Positions 17,432 to 25,776 of a stretch of DNA of 64,000 nt are shown piece after piece. Position numbers and translations under genes: made by a program. Location: the NCBI RefSeq assembly GCF_014196715.1, contig NZ_JACIEF010000002.1:806001-870000 (forward strand), read 5' to 3'. Numbering within the stretch: the first letter of the stretch is position 1; every line of letters begins with the position of its first letter. Source of the stretch: Pedobacter zeae. Its GTDB lineage: Bacteria > Bacteroidota > Bacteroidia > Sphingobacteriales > Sphingobacteriaceae. Below the pieces are notes generated by a model that saw nothing but the letters and a program-made list of their open reading frames with translations, was not told where the DNA came from and did not search any database.

Positions 17432-17836
17432 ATGCAAGAAAAACCAACCTTTAACCACCAGGCCGATTTGGTAAACAGCGCAATCCGTTTTATCAACTCG
17501 TGGTTTAAGCAATCTAAAACCATCACTGCAGAACTGAGCGACTTCTTTATCCTTCCGGGAAGTAAAGTAATTGGTAAAGAGGTGATTGTTGCCCGGTTAA
17601 AAGGAATTTTCGGTCAATCAGATGAATATGTTGGCGGACGCTACGATATCATTGACGTAAATTACGAACTGATGGGTGCAGAAAAAGGAATGGGGTTTGT
17701 AGAGGGGGTTGCCGGTTTTAGGGCAGTGTTAAAAAATGAATCAAAAATTATCAGTGGTCCGTTCAAGCTTTATTTTGCCCTTCAAAATGGCAGTTGGAAA
17801 ATTGTGAATATCGAATTTCCCGGGTTTGGTTATTGA
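17432..17836 (+). CDS. NTF2/SnoaL-like hypothetical protein
   Basis: A 134-aa soluble protein. The pattern of an N-terminal helix (AIRFINSWF), a central segment and a C-terminal sheet ending GPFKLYFALQNGSWKIVNIEF is typical of the NTF2-like/SnoaL cone fold. It has no signal peptide. It begins 19 bp after the L,D-transpeptidase and is probably co-transcribed. The ligand or reaction is unknown; proteins of this fold range from enzymes to binding modules. Confidence 0.6.
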   Translation: MQEKPTFNHQADLVNSAIRFINSWFKQSKTITAELSDFFILPGSKVIGKEVIVARLKGIFGQSDEYVGGRYDIIDVNYELMGAEKGMGFVEGVAGFRAVLKNESKIISGPFKLYFALQNGSWKIVNIEFPGFGY

Positions 17837-17876
17837 TCCCGTACCATTTATTTTTGCCAATATTAACATTAAGATA

Positions 17877-18013
17877 GTCATCCTGAACCGAACTTTAGCG
17901 GGTTCAAAGAAGGTAATTCATTCAGGGGCTATTTTGCAAGAAAGATGCTGACCACGAAATAGCTACAAGGCAATGAAACACTATTTTACTTGTAAAATAA
18001 ATTCAGCATGACG
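17877..18013. repeat. REP/MITE-like palindromic element
   Basis: Ends are inverted: GTCATCCTGAA at the left and TTCAGCATGACG at the right. Inside are an AGATGCTGACC unit and a second imperfect hairpin around TTTTACTTGTAAAATAAA. The right end (ATAAATTCAGCATGACGATC) recurs at 21451-21470. It fills most of the 288-bp gap before the BatA gene. Confidence 0.65.
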
Positions 18014-18109
18014 ATCGTATAGGCAAAGAAACTGAAAAATAAGTTTAACCCTAACCTATTCTGATCAATAATAATTAATAAGGAATTCATCACAGTTCCA
18101 TATTTTTTC

Positions 18110-18117
18110 TATCTTTG
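18110..18117 (+). promoter_or_regulatory. -7 box (TATCTTTG) for the BatA-domain gene
   Basis: TATCTTTG matches TAnnTTTG. It lies only 7 bp before the ATG, so the transcript would be almost leaderless if this box is used. No clear -33 TTTG is seen. Confidence 0.4.
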
Positions 18118-18124
18118 GTTTTTA

Positions 18125-20164
18125 ATGAATTTCCTGTATCCGGGCTTTCTTTTTGCGCTAATATCGGTTGCTGTTCCGGTTATTATTCATTTATTCAATT
18201 TTAGGAAGTTTAAAAAGGTTTATTTCTCCAATGTTCAGCTTTTAAAAGAAGTAGAGCAACAAAACTCATCAAAGGAAAAACTTAAAAACCTGTTGATCCT
18301 GTTATCCCGGATTTTAGCTATCACCTTTTTGGTGCTGGCATTTGCCCAGCCTTACATTCCGGACCATCATCAAAAAACAACGGTGGCAAATAACATCATC
18401 AGCGTTTACATCGATAACTCTTACAGCATGGAGGCCATTAATAAAGATGGTAGCCTGCTTGATGAAGCCAAACGCAGGGCTAAAGAACTCGTTAAAGGTT
18501 TCGGGATCAACGACCGTTTTCAGCTTTTAACAAATGATTTTGAAGGGAAACATCAGCGTTTACTGAACCAGGAGGCTTTTTTGAAAGCTTTGGATGATGT
18601 AAAAATATCTGCTGCCACCCGCAATCTCCAACAGCTTTTGAACAGGCAGGGAAATATTTTAACCGGAGCTGAAAATAAGTACAGCTTTTTAATCTCCGAT
18701 TTTCAAAAAAATATTTCCGCGGCCAACAAACTCGAAACCAGACCCGATATTCAATACTCGTTTTTAAAGCTTAATGCGAATATTTTGCCCAATGTGGCCG
18801 TTGATAGCGTTTGGATCCTTTCGCCAAATCATCAACCTGGTGCGAATGAGCGCCTGGTGGTACAGCTAAAAAATTATTCGGAAGAAGAGGCTAAAAATAT
18901 TCCTTTAAAATTAAGCATCAACAACCAGCAGAAAGGTTTGGGCGCTGTTACTATACCCGCAGGAAAAACGGTGAAAGATACCTTAAACTTTTCGGGACTT
19001 GCTGCAGGATGGCAAAAAGGGATGATCACCATTAAAGACTTTCCGGTAACTTTTGATGATACACTTTCGTTCAGTTTCAAGGTAGATGAAAGTTTCCCTG
19101 TCTTAAGCATTAATGGATCTAATGCCGGTAACTACATTAAAGCTTTATTTGCAACCGATGCTTATTATAAGCTTACTGAAAATGCCGAAAGCAATATAAA
19201 TTATAGCAATTTTGCCAATTATGGCTTAATTGTGCTGAATGGATTGAAAAATCCCTCAACGGGTTTAGCGCAGCAGCTTAAAACCTACCTTAATGGAGGT
19301 GGAACGGTTATCCTCTTTCCTGATCTTGATGCCGATATCAAGGTATATAACTCATTTTTAAGTGCATTGTCGCTGCCAACAATCCAGGCACTTACTACCA
19401 CCGCTACAAAAGTTGATCAAATTGACCTTCAAAACCCGATTTTTAAAACGGTTTTTGAGGAAATTCCGAAAAATCTCGATCTGCCGGCAGTTACGCGTTA
19501 CTATTCTTTCAGTGAAACAAATACTTCCAATAAAGAAGATATCATGATGTTGCCCGGCAGGAAATCATTTTTCTCCAAATATGGCATCGGCAATGGTCAG
19601 TTCTATTTGGCTGCGTCCGGCTTAAATGCAAATGATGGTAACCTGGCCCGTCACCCGGTTTTTGTACCCTTAATTTACCGCCTGGCATTAAGTGGCGGGA
19701 ATGAAATGCCGTTATATTATAATCTTGGCAAGGATAACGCATTAGTTAGTAAAAAGATTAGCTTGGGTAAAAACCAGACCTTAAAAATTATAGCCGATCA
19801 TTTTGAAGCCATCCCGGAAATGAGACAGACCGATGGTAAAACGCTGATTTATATTGCCGATCAGATTAAAAATGCGGGGTTTTATAACCTAAAGCTTGCC
19901 GATTCGTTGCTTGCCGTTTATGGTTTTAACAATGACCGGACCGAATCTGATCTGCATTATTTAAGTAAAGCAGCACTTGAGCAGTTAGCAGGTAAAAGTA
20001 ACCTGAAAATATTCGATACTGATAAGGATGCCGTTAAATTAATTGCCGGCGGTAATAAAATCGGGCAAACATTATGGAAACTTTGTCTAATTTTGTCGCT
20101 GATTTTTATTGCAGCAGAAATTTTGCTCATCCGATTTTTTAACAACACAAAAAGAACAATATGA
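18125..20164 (+). CDS. BatA-domain (aerotolerance-type) membrane protein with vWA-like domain
   Basis: A 679-aa protein. The N-terminus MNFLYPGFLFALISVAVPVI and a second helix at about 55-77 are the BatA N-terminal domain. A von Willebrand A-like region (about 95-260) follows with a MIDAS-like start (YIDNSYSME). A large periplasmic region and a C-terminal helix (about 650-670) complete it. Such proteins occur with MoxR/Bat gene sets in Bacteroidota. Here the other bat genes are absent, and the stop overlaps the following dihydroorotase-like gene by 4 bp (ATGA). Confidence 0.85.
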   Translation: MNFLYPGFLFALISVAVPVIIHLFNFRKFKKVYFSNVQLLKEVEQQNSSKEKLKNLLILLSRILAITFLVLAFAQPYIPDHHQKTTVANNIISVYIDNSYSMEAINKDGSLLDEAKRRAKELVKGFGINDRFQLLTNDFEGKHQRLLNQEAFLKALDDVKISAATRNLQQLLNRQGNILTGAENKYSFLISDFQKNISAANKLETRPDIQYSFLKLNANILPNVAVDSVWILSPNHQPGANERLVVQLKNYSEEEAKNIPLKLSINNQQKGLGAVTIPAGKTVKDTLNFSGLAAGWQKGMITIKDFPVTFDDTLSFSFKVDESFPVLSINGSNAGNYIKALFATDAYYKLTENAESNINYSNFANYGLIVLNGLKNPSTGLAQQLKTYLNGGGTVILFPDLDADIKVYNSFLSALSLPTIQALTTTATKVDQIDLQNPIFKTVFEEIPKNLDLPAVTRYYSFSETNTSNKEDIMMLPGRKSFFSKYGIGNGQFYLAASGLNANDGNLARHPVFVPLIYRLALSGGNEMPLYYNLGKDNALVSKKISLGKNQTLKIIADHFEAIPEMRQTDGKTLIYIADQIKNAGFYNLKLADSLLAVYGFNNDRTESDLHYLSKAALEQLAGKSNLKIFDTDKDAVKLIAGGNKIGQTLWKLCLILSLIFIAAEILLIRFFNNTKRTI

Positions 20165-21417
20165 ATCTCCTGGTTAAAAATGTAACCATTGCCGATCCGC
20201 AGAGTCAATTTAATCACCAGCAATGCGATGTCCGGGTTGAAAATGGTACGATTAAAAACATAGGTAAATTAACAGCCGATAAAAACGAAACCATTTTTGA
20301 TGCCCAGGGCGCTTTTTTAACGCCTGGTTTTTTCGATCTGAACTGTGCGGCAGGCGATCCGGGCTTTGAAACCAGAGAAGATATACAAACCCTGACAGCT
20401 ACTGCCCAGGCAGGTGGTTTTACAGGATTGGCTTTGTTGCCGCATACCAGTCCGGTGGTGCAGTCAAAATCCCAGGTAGAATACATTATCAATAGGGCCA
20501 AAAATAACCTGGTTGATGTTTTGCCTGTGGGTGCCATTAGCCAAAACCGCGAAGCTAAAGAACTTGCTGAGCTATTTGATATGCAACAGGCGGGAGCAGT
20601 TGCCTTTTCTGACGGCGATAAAGCGTTGCAGGATGATGGTTTTATGAGCCGCGCCTTACAATACGCTAAAGGTTTTGATGCCTTATTGATGGTTTACCCG
20701 GAAAATAAATCGATTGCAGGCAAATCGCAGATCAATGAGAGCAAAAATTCTGTGCTTTTGGGGATGAAAGGTTTACCCGCTTTGGCAGAAGAGCTGCATA
20801 TTTCGCGCGATATTTTCCTGGCAGCTTACAACGAAACCAAAATCCACATCAGCAATATTTCAACTGCTGGTGCAGTGGCCCTGATCCGTAAAGCCAAGAA
20901 AGATGGCGTGCAGATCTCATGCGACGTAACTGCCCATCACCTCGTATTTACAGAAGAACTTTTAAGCGATTTTGACAGCAATTATAAAGTTAAACCACCC
21001 TTGCGCGGTAAAGCGGATGTGAAAGCTTTAATCGCTGGTTTAAAAGATGGAACCATTGATGCCATTACCTCGCAGCACCGTCCGGAAGAAATCGAATTTA
21101 AAAATGTAGAGTTCGAAATTGCCCATTATGGCATCGTTGCCTTGCAAACCGTATTGCCATTATTGCTGAAGGCAGGATTAGATATTGCTTTAATTGCCGA
21201 GAAATTAGCCATTAATCCACGTAAATTGTTAAATTTAACAGTTCCGGTAATAGAAGAAGGTGCCAAAGCCAACTTTACGGTATTTAGTGCTACCGAAAAG
21301 TGGCTGTACAATGCAGCGGGCAATTATTCTAAATCGGCAAACAGTCCTTTACTGGGTACCGAGCTTACGGGTAAGGTAAAACTGGTTTGCAACAATAACC
21401 AATACTGGTATCATTAG
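20161..21417 (+). CDS. Dihydroorotase-like protein, probably catalytically inactive
   Basis: A 418-aa amidohydrolase-fold protein clearly in the dihydroorotase family: VTAHHLVF at 256-263, KVKPPLRGKADVKAL, GLKDGTIDAIT. Key metal and catalytic residues are missing. The HxH of DxHxHLREPG is replaced (FFDLNCAAGDPGFE at 57-70), the metal His of the HISTA region is Asn232 (IHISNIST), and the Asp of TDHAPH is Gln305 (ITSQHRPEE). Non-catalytic DHOase homologues are known that scaffold aspartate transcarbamoylase (the PyrC' type); that role is a candidate here. It overlaps the BatA gene by 4 bp, so they are translationally coupled. Confidence 0.85.
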   Translation: MNLLVKNVTIADPQSQFNHQQCDVRVENGTIKNIGKLTADKNETIFDAQGAFLTPGFFDLNCAAGDPGFETREDIQTLTATAQAGGFTGLALLPHTSPVVQSKSQVEYIINRAKNNLVDVLPVGAISQNREAKELAELFDMQQAGAVAFSDGDKALQDDGFMSRALQYAKGFDALLMVYPENKSIAGKSQINESKNSVLLGMKGLPALAEELHISRDIFLAAYNETKIHISNISTAGAVALIRKAKKDGVQISCDVTAHHLVFTEELLSDFDSNYKVKPPLRGKADVKALIAGLKDGTIDAITSQHRPEEIEFKNVEFEIAHYGIVALQTVLPLLLKAGLDIALIAEKLAINPRKLLNLTVPVIEEGAKANFTVFSATEKWLYNAAGNYSKSANSPLLGTELTGKVKLVCNNNQYWYH

Positions 21418-21440
21418 TTAAAGGTTGTGTGAATACTACA

Positions 21441-21470
21441 GATGCTGAAATAAATTCAGCATGACGATCG
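21441..21470. repeat. Half copy of the REP-like element
   Basis: GATGCTGAAATAAATTCAGC followed by ATGACGATCG reproduces the right end of the element at 17877-18013. The inner GCTGAA/TTCAGC pair forms a short hairpin after the dihydroorotase-like gene. Confidence 0.6.
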
Positions 21471-21512
21471 GTTTGATGATTTTATAATCCTTAAATCCTA
21501 AAAATTTTAATC

Positions 21513-22181
21513 ATGGATAATAGAGTAAAACAGGCGTTAAGCGCTTCAATTAATAAATATGCTGAAGTTTCGGCCATTAATGTTGGAGATTTCGAAACAG
21601 AATTATTGGCTGCTTTTGAGCTGGATGTTAATTTTTTAGATAAGGCCGAAGCCTTCGATGCTGTTTTCGATAGCCACCCGACATTTGAAGAATTGCGTGA
21701 AATCTTTTTTGATTTACTGATGGTAAATTTCTTTAGCAGCGACGTACAGAAATTGGAAGACGATTATCTGGAAAGCGACGAATGGGCAAACATCGAAGAA
21801 GAAACCATCGACCGGGGAACGGAGCTTTTAAATCTTCTGCTTTACATTAAAGAATGTAAGGATGAGGATATCGAACCAGAATTGGGCGATTTTCTGAAAG
21901 AATTTTTATTGGTAGAGGATGATGAATTTCAGGATGAATTTGAGATTTATGAAGAGCTGATCAGCAACCAGCAACTGGCCGAAAGCAGTGTAGAGGAAAT
22001 TTGCAAAACAGCTGTTAAATTAAACATCAGTGAAGAAATGCAGGAACTGTTTGTGCCGTTTATGGTTTTCTTCCTGGATGTGGAGGGCAGTAATGAAACC
22101 ACAAAAGAATTAATTCAGTTTAGCCGTAACAAAGCCTTCGATGCTGCATCTTATACATTGATTACAACAATCAATAACTAA
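21513..22181 (+). CDS. Acidic helical hypothetical protein
   Basis: A 222-aa, strongly acidic soluble protein (runs such as EDDEFQDEFEIYEE and EEETIDRG), predicted almost entirely helical. No signal peptide or membrane helix is visible. I believe homologues are limited to Bacteroidota but could not check. It starts a plus-strand pair with the DUF4199 gene 15 bp downstream. Function unknown. Confidence 0.6.
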   Translation: MDNRVKQALSASINKYAEVSAINVGDFETELLAAFELDVNFLDKAEAFDAVFDSHPTFEELREIFFDLLMVNFFSSDVQKLEDDYLESDEWANIEEETIDRGTELLNLLLYIKECKDEDIEPELGDFLKEFLLVEDDEFQDEFEIYEELISNQQLAESSVEEICKTAVKLNISEEMQELFVPFMVFFLDVEGSNETTKELIQFSRNKAFDAASYTLITTINN

Positions 22182-22196
22182 CTAAAATTTAAAAAA

Positions 22197-22766
22197 ATGG
22201 ACAAGAGTGCTCTTATTTCCAAACTAGCTTTAAAAAATGGATTAATGCTGGCTGCGGTTTCAGTCGTTTTATCATTAACCCTGCATTTTATTGATCCCGT
22301 ATTAATTTATACCAGCTTTGTTGCACAGATAGGGATATTTATTTTGTTTATCGTGCTATTGGTAGTGGTAGGGATTAACATCCGTAAAGAAATTGGTGGG
22401 TTCTGGACATTTGGCGAAGCTTTTAAAGCTTTTTTGATTATTTCGCTTATTCTGGCCTTTACTGCAACACTTTATAATGTATTGCTGATGAAAATTATTG
22501 ATCCGGATCTTCCGGCAAAAGCTGCTGCGGCAATCGAAGATGCACAGCGTGCCATGATGGAAAAATTCGGTATGGCCAAAGAACAGATCGATGAAGCAAT
22601 AGCTAAATCAGGTAATATGCAAGAAAAATTAGAGCCAACCTTTAAAAATATTTTTACAAGTTTTGGTGTTTCATTGGCCTTGTACGGTGTTCTTTCTTTA
22701 ATTCTTTCCGCTATTTTAAAGAAAAAGGAGCCAGTAAGATTAGACTCGTTTCCTAAAGAAGGTTAA
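22197..22766 (+). CDS. DUF4199 family membrane protein
   Basis: A 189-aa protein with four predicted helices (about 15-31, 37-61, 78-98, 157-176). A polar alanine-rich helix between helices 3 and 4 (PAKAAAAIEDAQRAMMEKFG) and the FWTFGEAFKAF segment after helix 2 are the pattern I associate with DUF4199. These are Bacteroidota inner-membrane proteins of unknown function. The gene is followed by the first of two copies of a terminator-like repeat. Confidence 0.7.
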   Translation: MDKSALISKLALKNGLMLAAVSVVLSLTLHFIDPVLIYTSFVAQIGIFILFIVLLVVVGINIRKEIGGFWTFGEAFKAFLIISLILAFTATLYNVLLMKIIDPDLPAKAAAAIEDAQRAMMEKFGMAKEQIDEAIAKSGNMQEKLEPTFKNIFTSFGVSLALYGVLSLILSAILKKKEPVRLDSFPKEG

Positions 22767-22785
22767 TTCCTTTTATAAAATTTTG

Positions 22786-22830
22786 AACGTGCAGGTTTTA
22801 TCATTTATTTTGGTAAAGTTGCACGTTTTT
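22786..22830 (+). terminator. Terminator-like hairpin, left copy flanking the zeta-toxin module
   Basis: Stem AACGTGCA / TGCACGTT with a 26-nt spacer, then a T run. It lies 20 bp after the DUF4199 stop. A near-identical copy lies at 23593-23637, just after the toxin module; the two share AACGTGCAGGTTTTATCATT exactly. Confidence 0.75.
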
Positions 22831-22847
22831 GTTTAAATTAAAACCGA

Positions 22848-23402
22848 ATGCAAAATCTATACATTATTTCGGGGTGTAATGGTGCTGGTAAAACAACAGC
22901 ATCTTTTACTGTTCTGCCGGAAATGTTAAACTGTAGGGAATTTGTAAACGCTGATGAGATTGCGCGCGGCATTTCGCCATTTAAGCCTGAAAGTGTAGCC
23001 ATCCAGGCAGGAAAAATCATGTTGAGCAGAATTGATGAACTGCTTCATCAAAAGGTCGATTTTGCGATCGAAACTACATTAACTACAAAATCTTATTTAA
23101 ATACAATAGAAAAAGCCAAGTTATTGGGCTACCGGGTTACACTTTTATTCTTTTGGCTAAACGATGTAGAGCTTGCTATCGAAAGGGTCAAAACAAGGGT
23201 ATTAGAAGGTGGGCACGATATTCCCGAAGAGGTAATCAGAAGAAGATATATAAAGGGAATGCGAAATTTACAGCAGTTTATTAAAAATGTCGATTTTTGG
23301 TTTGTATTAAATAACTCAAAGGAGTCACTTTATTTCATAGCTGAGGGTAATAAAACTGAAATCACTATATTTGAAAAAGAAAATTGGAAAAAATTAAGTT
23401 AA
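22848..23402 (+). CDS. Zeta-toxin-like P-loop kinase
   Basis: A 184-aa protein with Walker A GCNGAGKTTAS at residues 9-19. Family residues follow: FVNADEIARG, FAIETTLTTKSY (substrate-site region) and GGHDIPEEVIRRRYIKGM. This is the core of the zeta toxin / YeeF-like kinase family; classic zeta toxins phosphorylate UDP-N-acetylglucosamine. No epsilon antitoxin is seen upstream. A 55-aa gene follows 4 bp downstream. The module is bracketed by two copies of one hairpin repeat. Toxicity is inference; many chromosomal homologues are uncharacterised. Confidence 0.8.
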   Translation: MQNLYIISGCNGAGKTTASFTVLPEMLNCREFVNADEIARGISPFKPESVAIQAGKIMLSRIDELLHQKVDFAIETTLTTKSYLNTIEKAKLLGYRVTLLFFWLNDVELAIERVKTRVLEGGHDIPEEVIRRRYIKGMRNLQQFIKNVDFWFVLNNSKESLYFIAEGNKTEITIFEKENWKKLS

Positions 23403-23406
23403 CCGT

Positions 23407-23574
23407 ATGGACGATAAACAGACTGCTCTTCAGTTATTACATGAAAAAATAAGTGAAGGGATGAAATTAACTTTCAAAAAACTGGTTGCTTATAAGGCGA
23501 AAAATGATGGTGTTTTGGTTTTTTCCGACCAGGGAAAAATTATCAAAGTAAAAGCTAAAGACATAAAATTATAA
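23407..23574 (+). CDS. Small basic protein partnered with the zeta-toxin-like kinase
   Basis: A 55-codon ORF (start ATG 23407, stop 23572-23574) that begins 4 bp after the kinase stop. The protein starts MDDKQTALQLLHEKISEG and is rich in lysine, ending KIIKVKAKDIKL. The first half looks helical and the second half like two beta strands. It is too close to the kinase to be independent, so a partner or antitoxin role is plausible but unproven; I recognise no family. An internal ATG at codon 19 is an alternative start. Confidence 0.6.
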   Translation: MDDKQTALQLLHEKISEGMKLTFKKLVAYKAKNDGVLVFSDQGKIIKVKAKDIKL

Positions 23575-23592
23575 TTCAGATCAAAAATTTTT

Positions 23593-23637
23593 AACGTGCA
23601 GGTTTTATCATTTAATTTGATGAAATTTGCACGTTTT
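23593..23637 (+). terminator. Terminator-like hairpin, right copy flanking the zeta-toxin module
   Basis: Second copy of the repeat at 22786-22830: the same AACGTGCA / TGCACGTT stem and about 85% identity overall by eye. It lies 18 bp after the stop of the 55-aa gene. The direct duplication suggests that the module between them was inserted by recombination through the terminator. Confidence 0.75.
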
Positions 23638-23646
23638 ACTTTAAGC

Positions 23647-23692
23647 AAACCTCGCAGGTTTCTAGCGGCGTAGCCGAAAACCTGCGGGGTTT
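23647..23692. repeat. Palindromic repeat AAACCTCGCAGGTTT / AAAACCTGCGGGGTTT
   Basis: Two inverted arms of 15-16 bp separated by 15 nt (TCTAGCGGCGTAGCCG-like). Each arm is itself almost palindromic. It is a REP-like element of a different family from the CGTCAT-ended ones, located 11 bp before the glycosyltransferase gene. Confidence 0.65.
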
Positions 23693-23703
23693 ATGATTAA
23701 AAA

Positions 23704-24651
23704 ATGGATATATCAGTAGTAGTACCCTTATTTAATGAAGACGAATCGCTGCCCGAATTAACGGCATGGATTGATAAAGTGATGGTAGAAAATAATTTCA
23801 GCTATGAAATTATTCTGGTTGATGATGGTAGTACCGACAGGTCCTGGGAAGTAATTGAAGAATTAAGGCTTCAGAATACGGCCATAAAAGGGATTAAATT
23901 TAGACGTAATTACGGTAAATCTGCCGCTTTAAACGTAGGTTTCGAATCAGCACAGGGCAATGTGGTGATTACCATGGATGCCGACCTGCAGGACAGTCCG
24001 GACGAGATTCCGGAATTGTATCGCCGCATTAAAGAAGAAAAACTCGATCTGATTTCGGGCTGGAAAAAGAAACGCTATGATCCCTTAACCAAAACCATCC
24101 CAACCAAACTTTTCAATGCGGCTACCCGTAAAATGAGCGGTATCGAACTGAACGATTTTAACTGTGGTTTAAAAGCCTACCGGAGCGATGTGATCAAAAC
24201 AATCGAAGTATATGGCGAAATGCACCGTTATATCCCGGTAATTGCTAAGTGGGCGGGCTTTGGTAAAATAGCAGAGCAGGTGGTAGAACACCGCGCACGC
24301 AAATACGGAACCACAAAATTTGGTTTCAGCAGGTTCATCAATGGCTTTTTAGATTTACTGTCGATATTTTTTGTCGGTAAATTTGGCAAACGCCCCATGC
24401 ACTTTTTTGGTTCACTGGGCGTATTAAGTTTCTTTTTGGGGATGGTTATGTCGCTCTATGTACTGATAGAAAAACAGATCCTGATTTGGAAAGGCCTGGC
24501 TTACCGTGATGTCACCGATCAGCCTTTGTTTTATTTATCATTAGTAGCCATTATTGTTGGTTCGCAGCTGTTTTTAGCGGGCTTTATTGCCGAGCTTTTA
24601 TCGCGTAATGCACCAGAAAGAAATCAATATTTGATAGAAAAAAGGGTATAA
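23704..24651 (+). CDS. Family 2 glycosyltransferase, dolichol-phosphate-mannose-synthase/GtrB type
   Basis: A 315-aa membrane glycosyltransferase. The GT-A catalytic domain has VPLFNEDES at the N-terminus, VDDGSTDRSW, and MDADLQDSPDEIPEL (metal-binding DxD-like). Two C-terminal membrane helices (about 233-255 and 268-300) anchor it. The type transfers a sugar from a nucleotide donor to a polyprenyl phosphate. It is followed by a second GT2 gene after a 156-bp repeat-filled gap. Confidence 0.9.
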   Translation: MDISVVVPLFNEDESLPELTAWIDKVMVENNFSYEIILVDDGSTDRSWEVIEELRLQNTAIKGIKFRRNYGKSAALNVGFESAQGNVVITMDADLQDSPDEIPELYRRIKEEKLDLISGWKKKRYDPLTKTIPTKLFNAATRKMSGIELNDFNCGLKAYRSDVIKTIEVYGEMHRYIPVIAKWAGFGKIAEQVVEHRARKYGTTKFGFSRFINGFLDLLSIFFVGKFGKRPMHFFGSLGVLSFFLGMVMSLYVLIEKQILIWKGLAYRDVTDQPLFYLSLVAIIVGSQLFLAGFIAELLSRNAPERNQYLIEKRV

Positions 24652-24805
24652 GGCAAAAGGTTTAAGGCCGAAGGTTTATACGCCTAAACCTTGTGCCCTA
24701 GCAGACAAGTATTAACATTTGAATGTATAAGACAAAAGTTAAGGCGTAATGTAATTGTACGCCAAAGCCCTAAACCTTACACCTTCTACCTTTAACCTTT
24801 AAAAA
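24652..24805. repeat. Pyrimidine/purine-rich dispersed repeat between two glycosyltransferase genes
   Basis: Contains GGCAAAAGGTTTAAGG at the left and the opposite-strand motif CCCTAAACCTTACACCTTCT at the right, so the two halves are inverted relative to each other. Same repeat family as at 7186, 7691, 11014, 13239 and 31762. Confidence 0.6.
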
Positions 24806-24807
24806 AA

Positions 24808-25776
24808 ATGTTTTTCTCCATTATAATCCCCCTTTACAACCGTCCACAGGAAATAGACGAACTTTTATACACCTTAACCAAACAAACCTATTTACAGTTT
24901 GAGGTGCTGGTAATCGAAGACGGTTCTAAAAACGATGCAAAAGCTATAGTAGACCGTTATGCAGACAAACTTGATGTAAAATATTATTTCAAGGAAAATG
25001 CAGGGCAGGGCTTTGCCCGTAATTTTGGTTTTGAGCGGGCCAAAGGAGATTATTTTATCATTTTTGATTCAGATATCCTGGTTCCGGCCGATTACCTGGA
25101 AATTGTTAAAAATTACCTTTACGAACATCATTTGGATGCTTATGGAGGTCCGGATGCGGCTCATGACAGCTTTACACCTGTGCAGAAAGCCATTAGTTAT
25201 GCCATGACCTCGCCTTTTACCACGGGAGGTATTCGCGGTAACAAAAAGCATGTTGGGCAATTCCATCCGCGCAGTTTTAACATGGGCGTTTCGCGTCAGG
25301 CCTGGGAAAAAGTTGGCGGCTTTATTTTAACGCGTTTGGGCGAGGATATCGAATACAGCATCCGTATCCATGAAAATGGTTTCAAAATCGGTTTAATCCC
25401 GGAGGCAAAGGTTTACCATAAGCGCCGGACGAGTTTTAGCCAGTTTTATAAACAACTGCACTTTTTTGGAAGGGCCAGGATCAATATTTATAAACACTTT
25501 CCTAAAGAATTAAAGCCTGTACACTTTTTTCCGGCTTTGTTTACATTGGGCTTTGGTTTCACCATTTTATGTAATTTTATTTACCCGCCGCTGGCCTATG
25601 TTTGTAACTTCTTCTTACTGATTTACTTTATGTTGATATTTTTTCATTCATGGTCTGTAAATAAATCGTTAAAAGTTGCATTTTTGAGCATTATATCTTC
25701 ATTTATCCAATTAACCGCTTATGGTTTGGGATTTATACAGGATTTATTTAAACGCGTGGTATTCAAACAACAATGA
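24808..25776 (+). CDS. Family 2 glycosyltransferase
   Basis: A 322-aa protein with a GT-A domain: IIPLYNRPQE, VIEDGSKND, and the DxD-like DSDILVP. A C-terminal hydrophobic pair (about 245-285 and 295-310) suggests membrane association. LTRLGEDIEYSIRIHENGF resembles the acceptor-binding ED motif. Substrates are unknown. Its stop overlaps the next membrane gene by 4 bp. Confidence 0.87.
   Translation: MFFSIIIPLYNRPQEIDELLYTLTKQTYLQFEVLVIEDGSKNDAKAIVDRYADKLDVKYYFKENAGQGFARNFGFERAKGDYFIIFDSDILVPADYLEIVKNYLYEHHLDAYGGPDAAHDSFTPVQKAISYAMTSPFTTGGIRGNKKHVGQFHPRSFNMGVSRQAWEKVGGFILTRLGEDIEYSIRIHENGFKIGLIPEAKVYHKRRTSFSQFYKQLHFFGRARINIYKHFPKELKPVHFFPALFTLGFGFTILCNFIYPPLAYVCNFFLLIYFMLIFFHSWSVNKSLKVAFLSIISSFIQLTAYGLGFIQDLFKRVVFKQQ

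Noticed and set aside
18125..20164. Bat operon (batA-E) with MoxR
   Set aside because: Only one BatA-domain protein is present; no MoxR ATPase, DUF58 or other Bat genes lie beside it.
22848..23402. Canonical epsilon-zeta toxin-antitoxin pair
   Set aside because: No epsilon-like gene upstream; the only small partner is downstream and of a different type.
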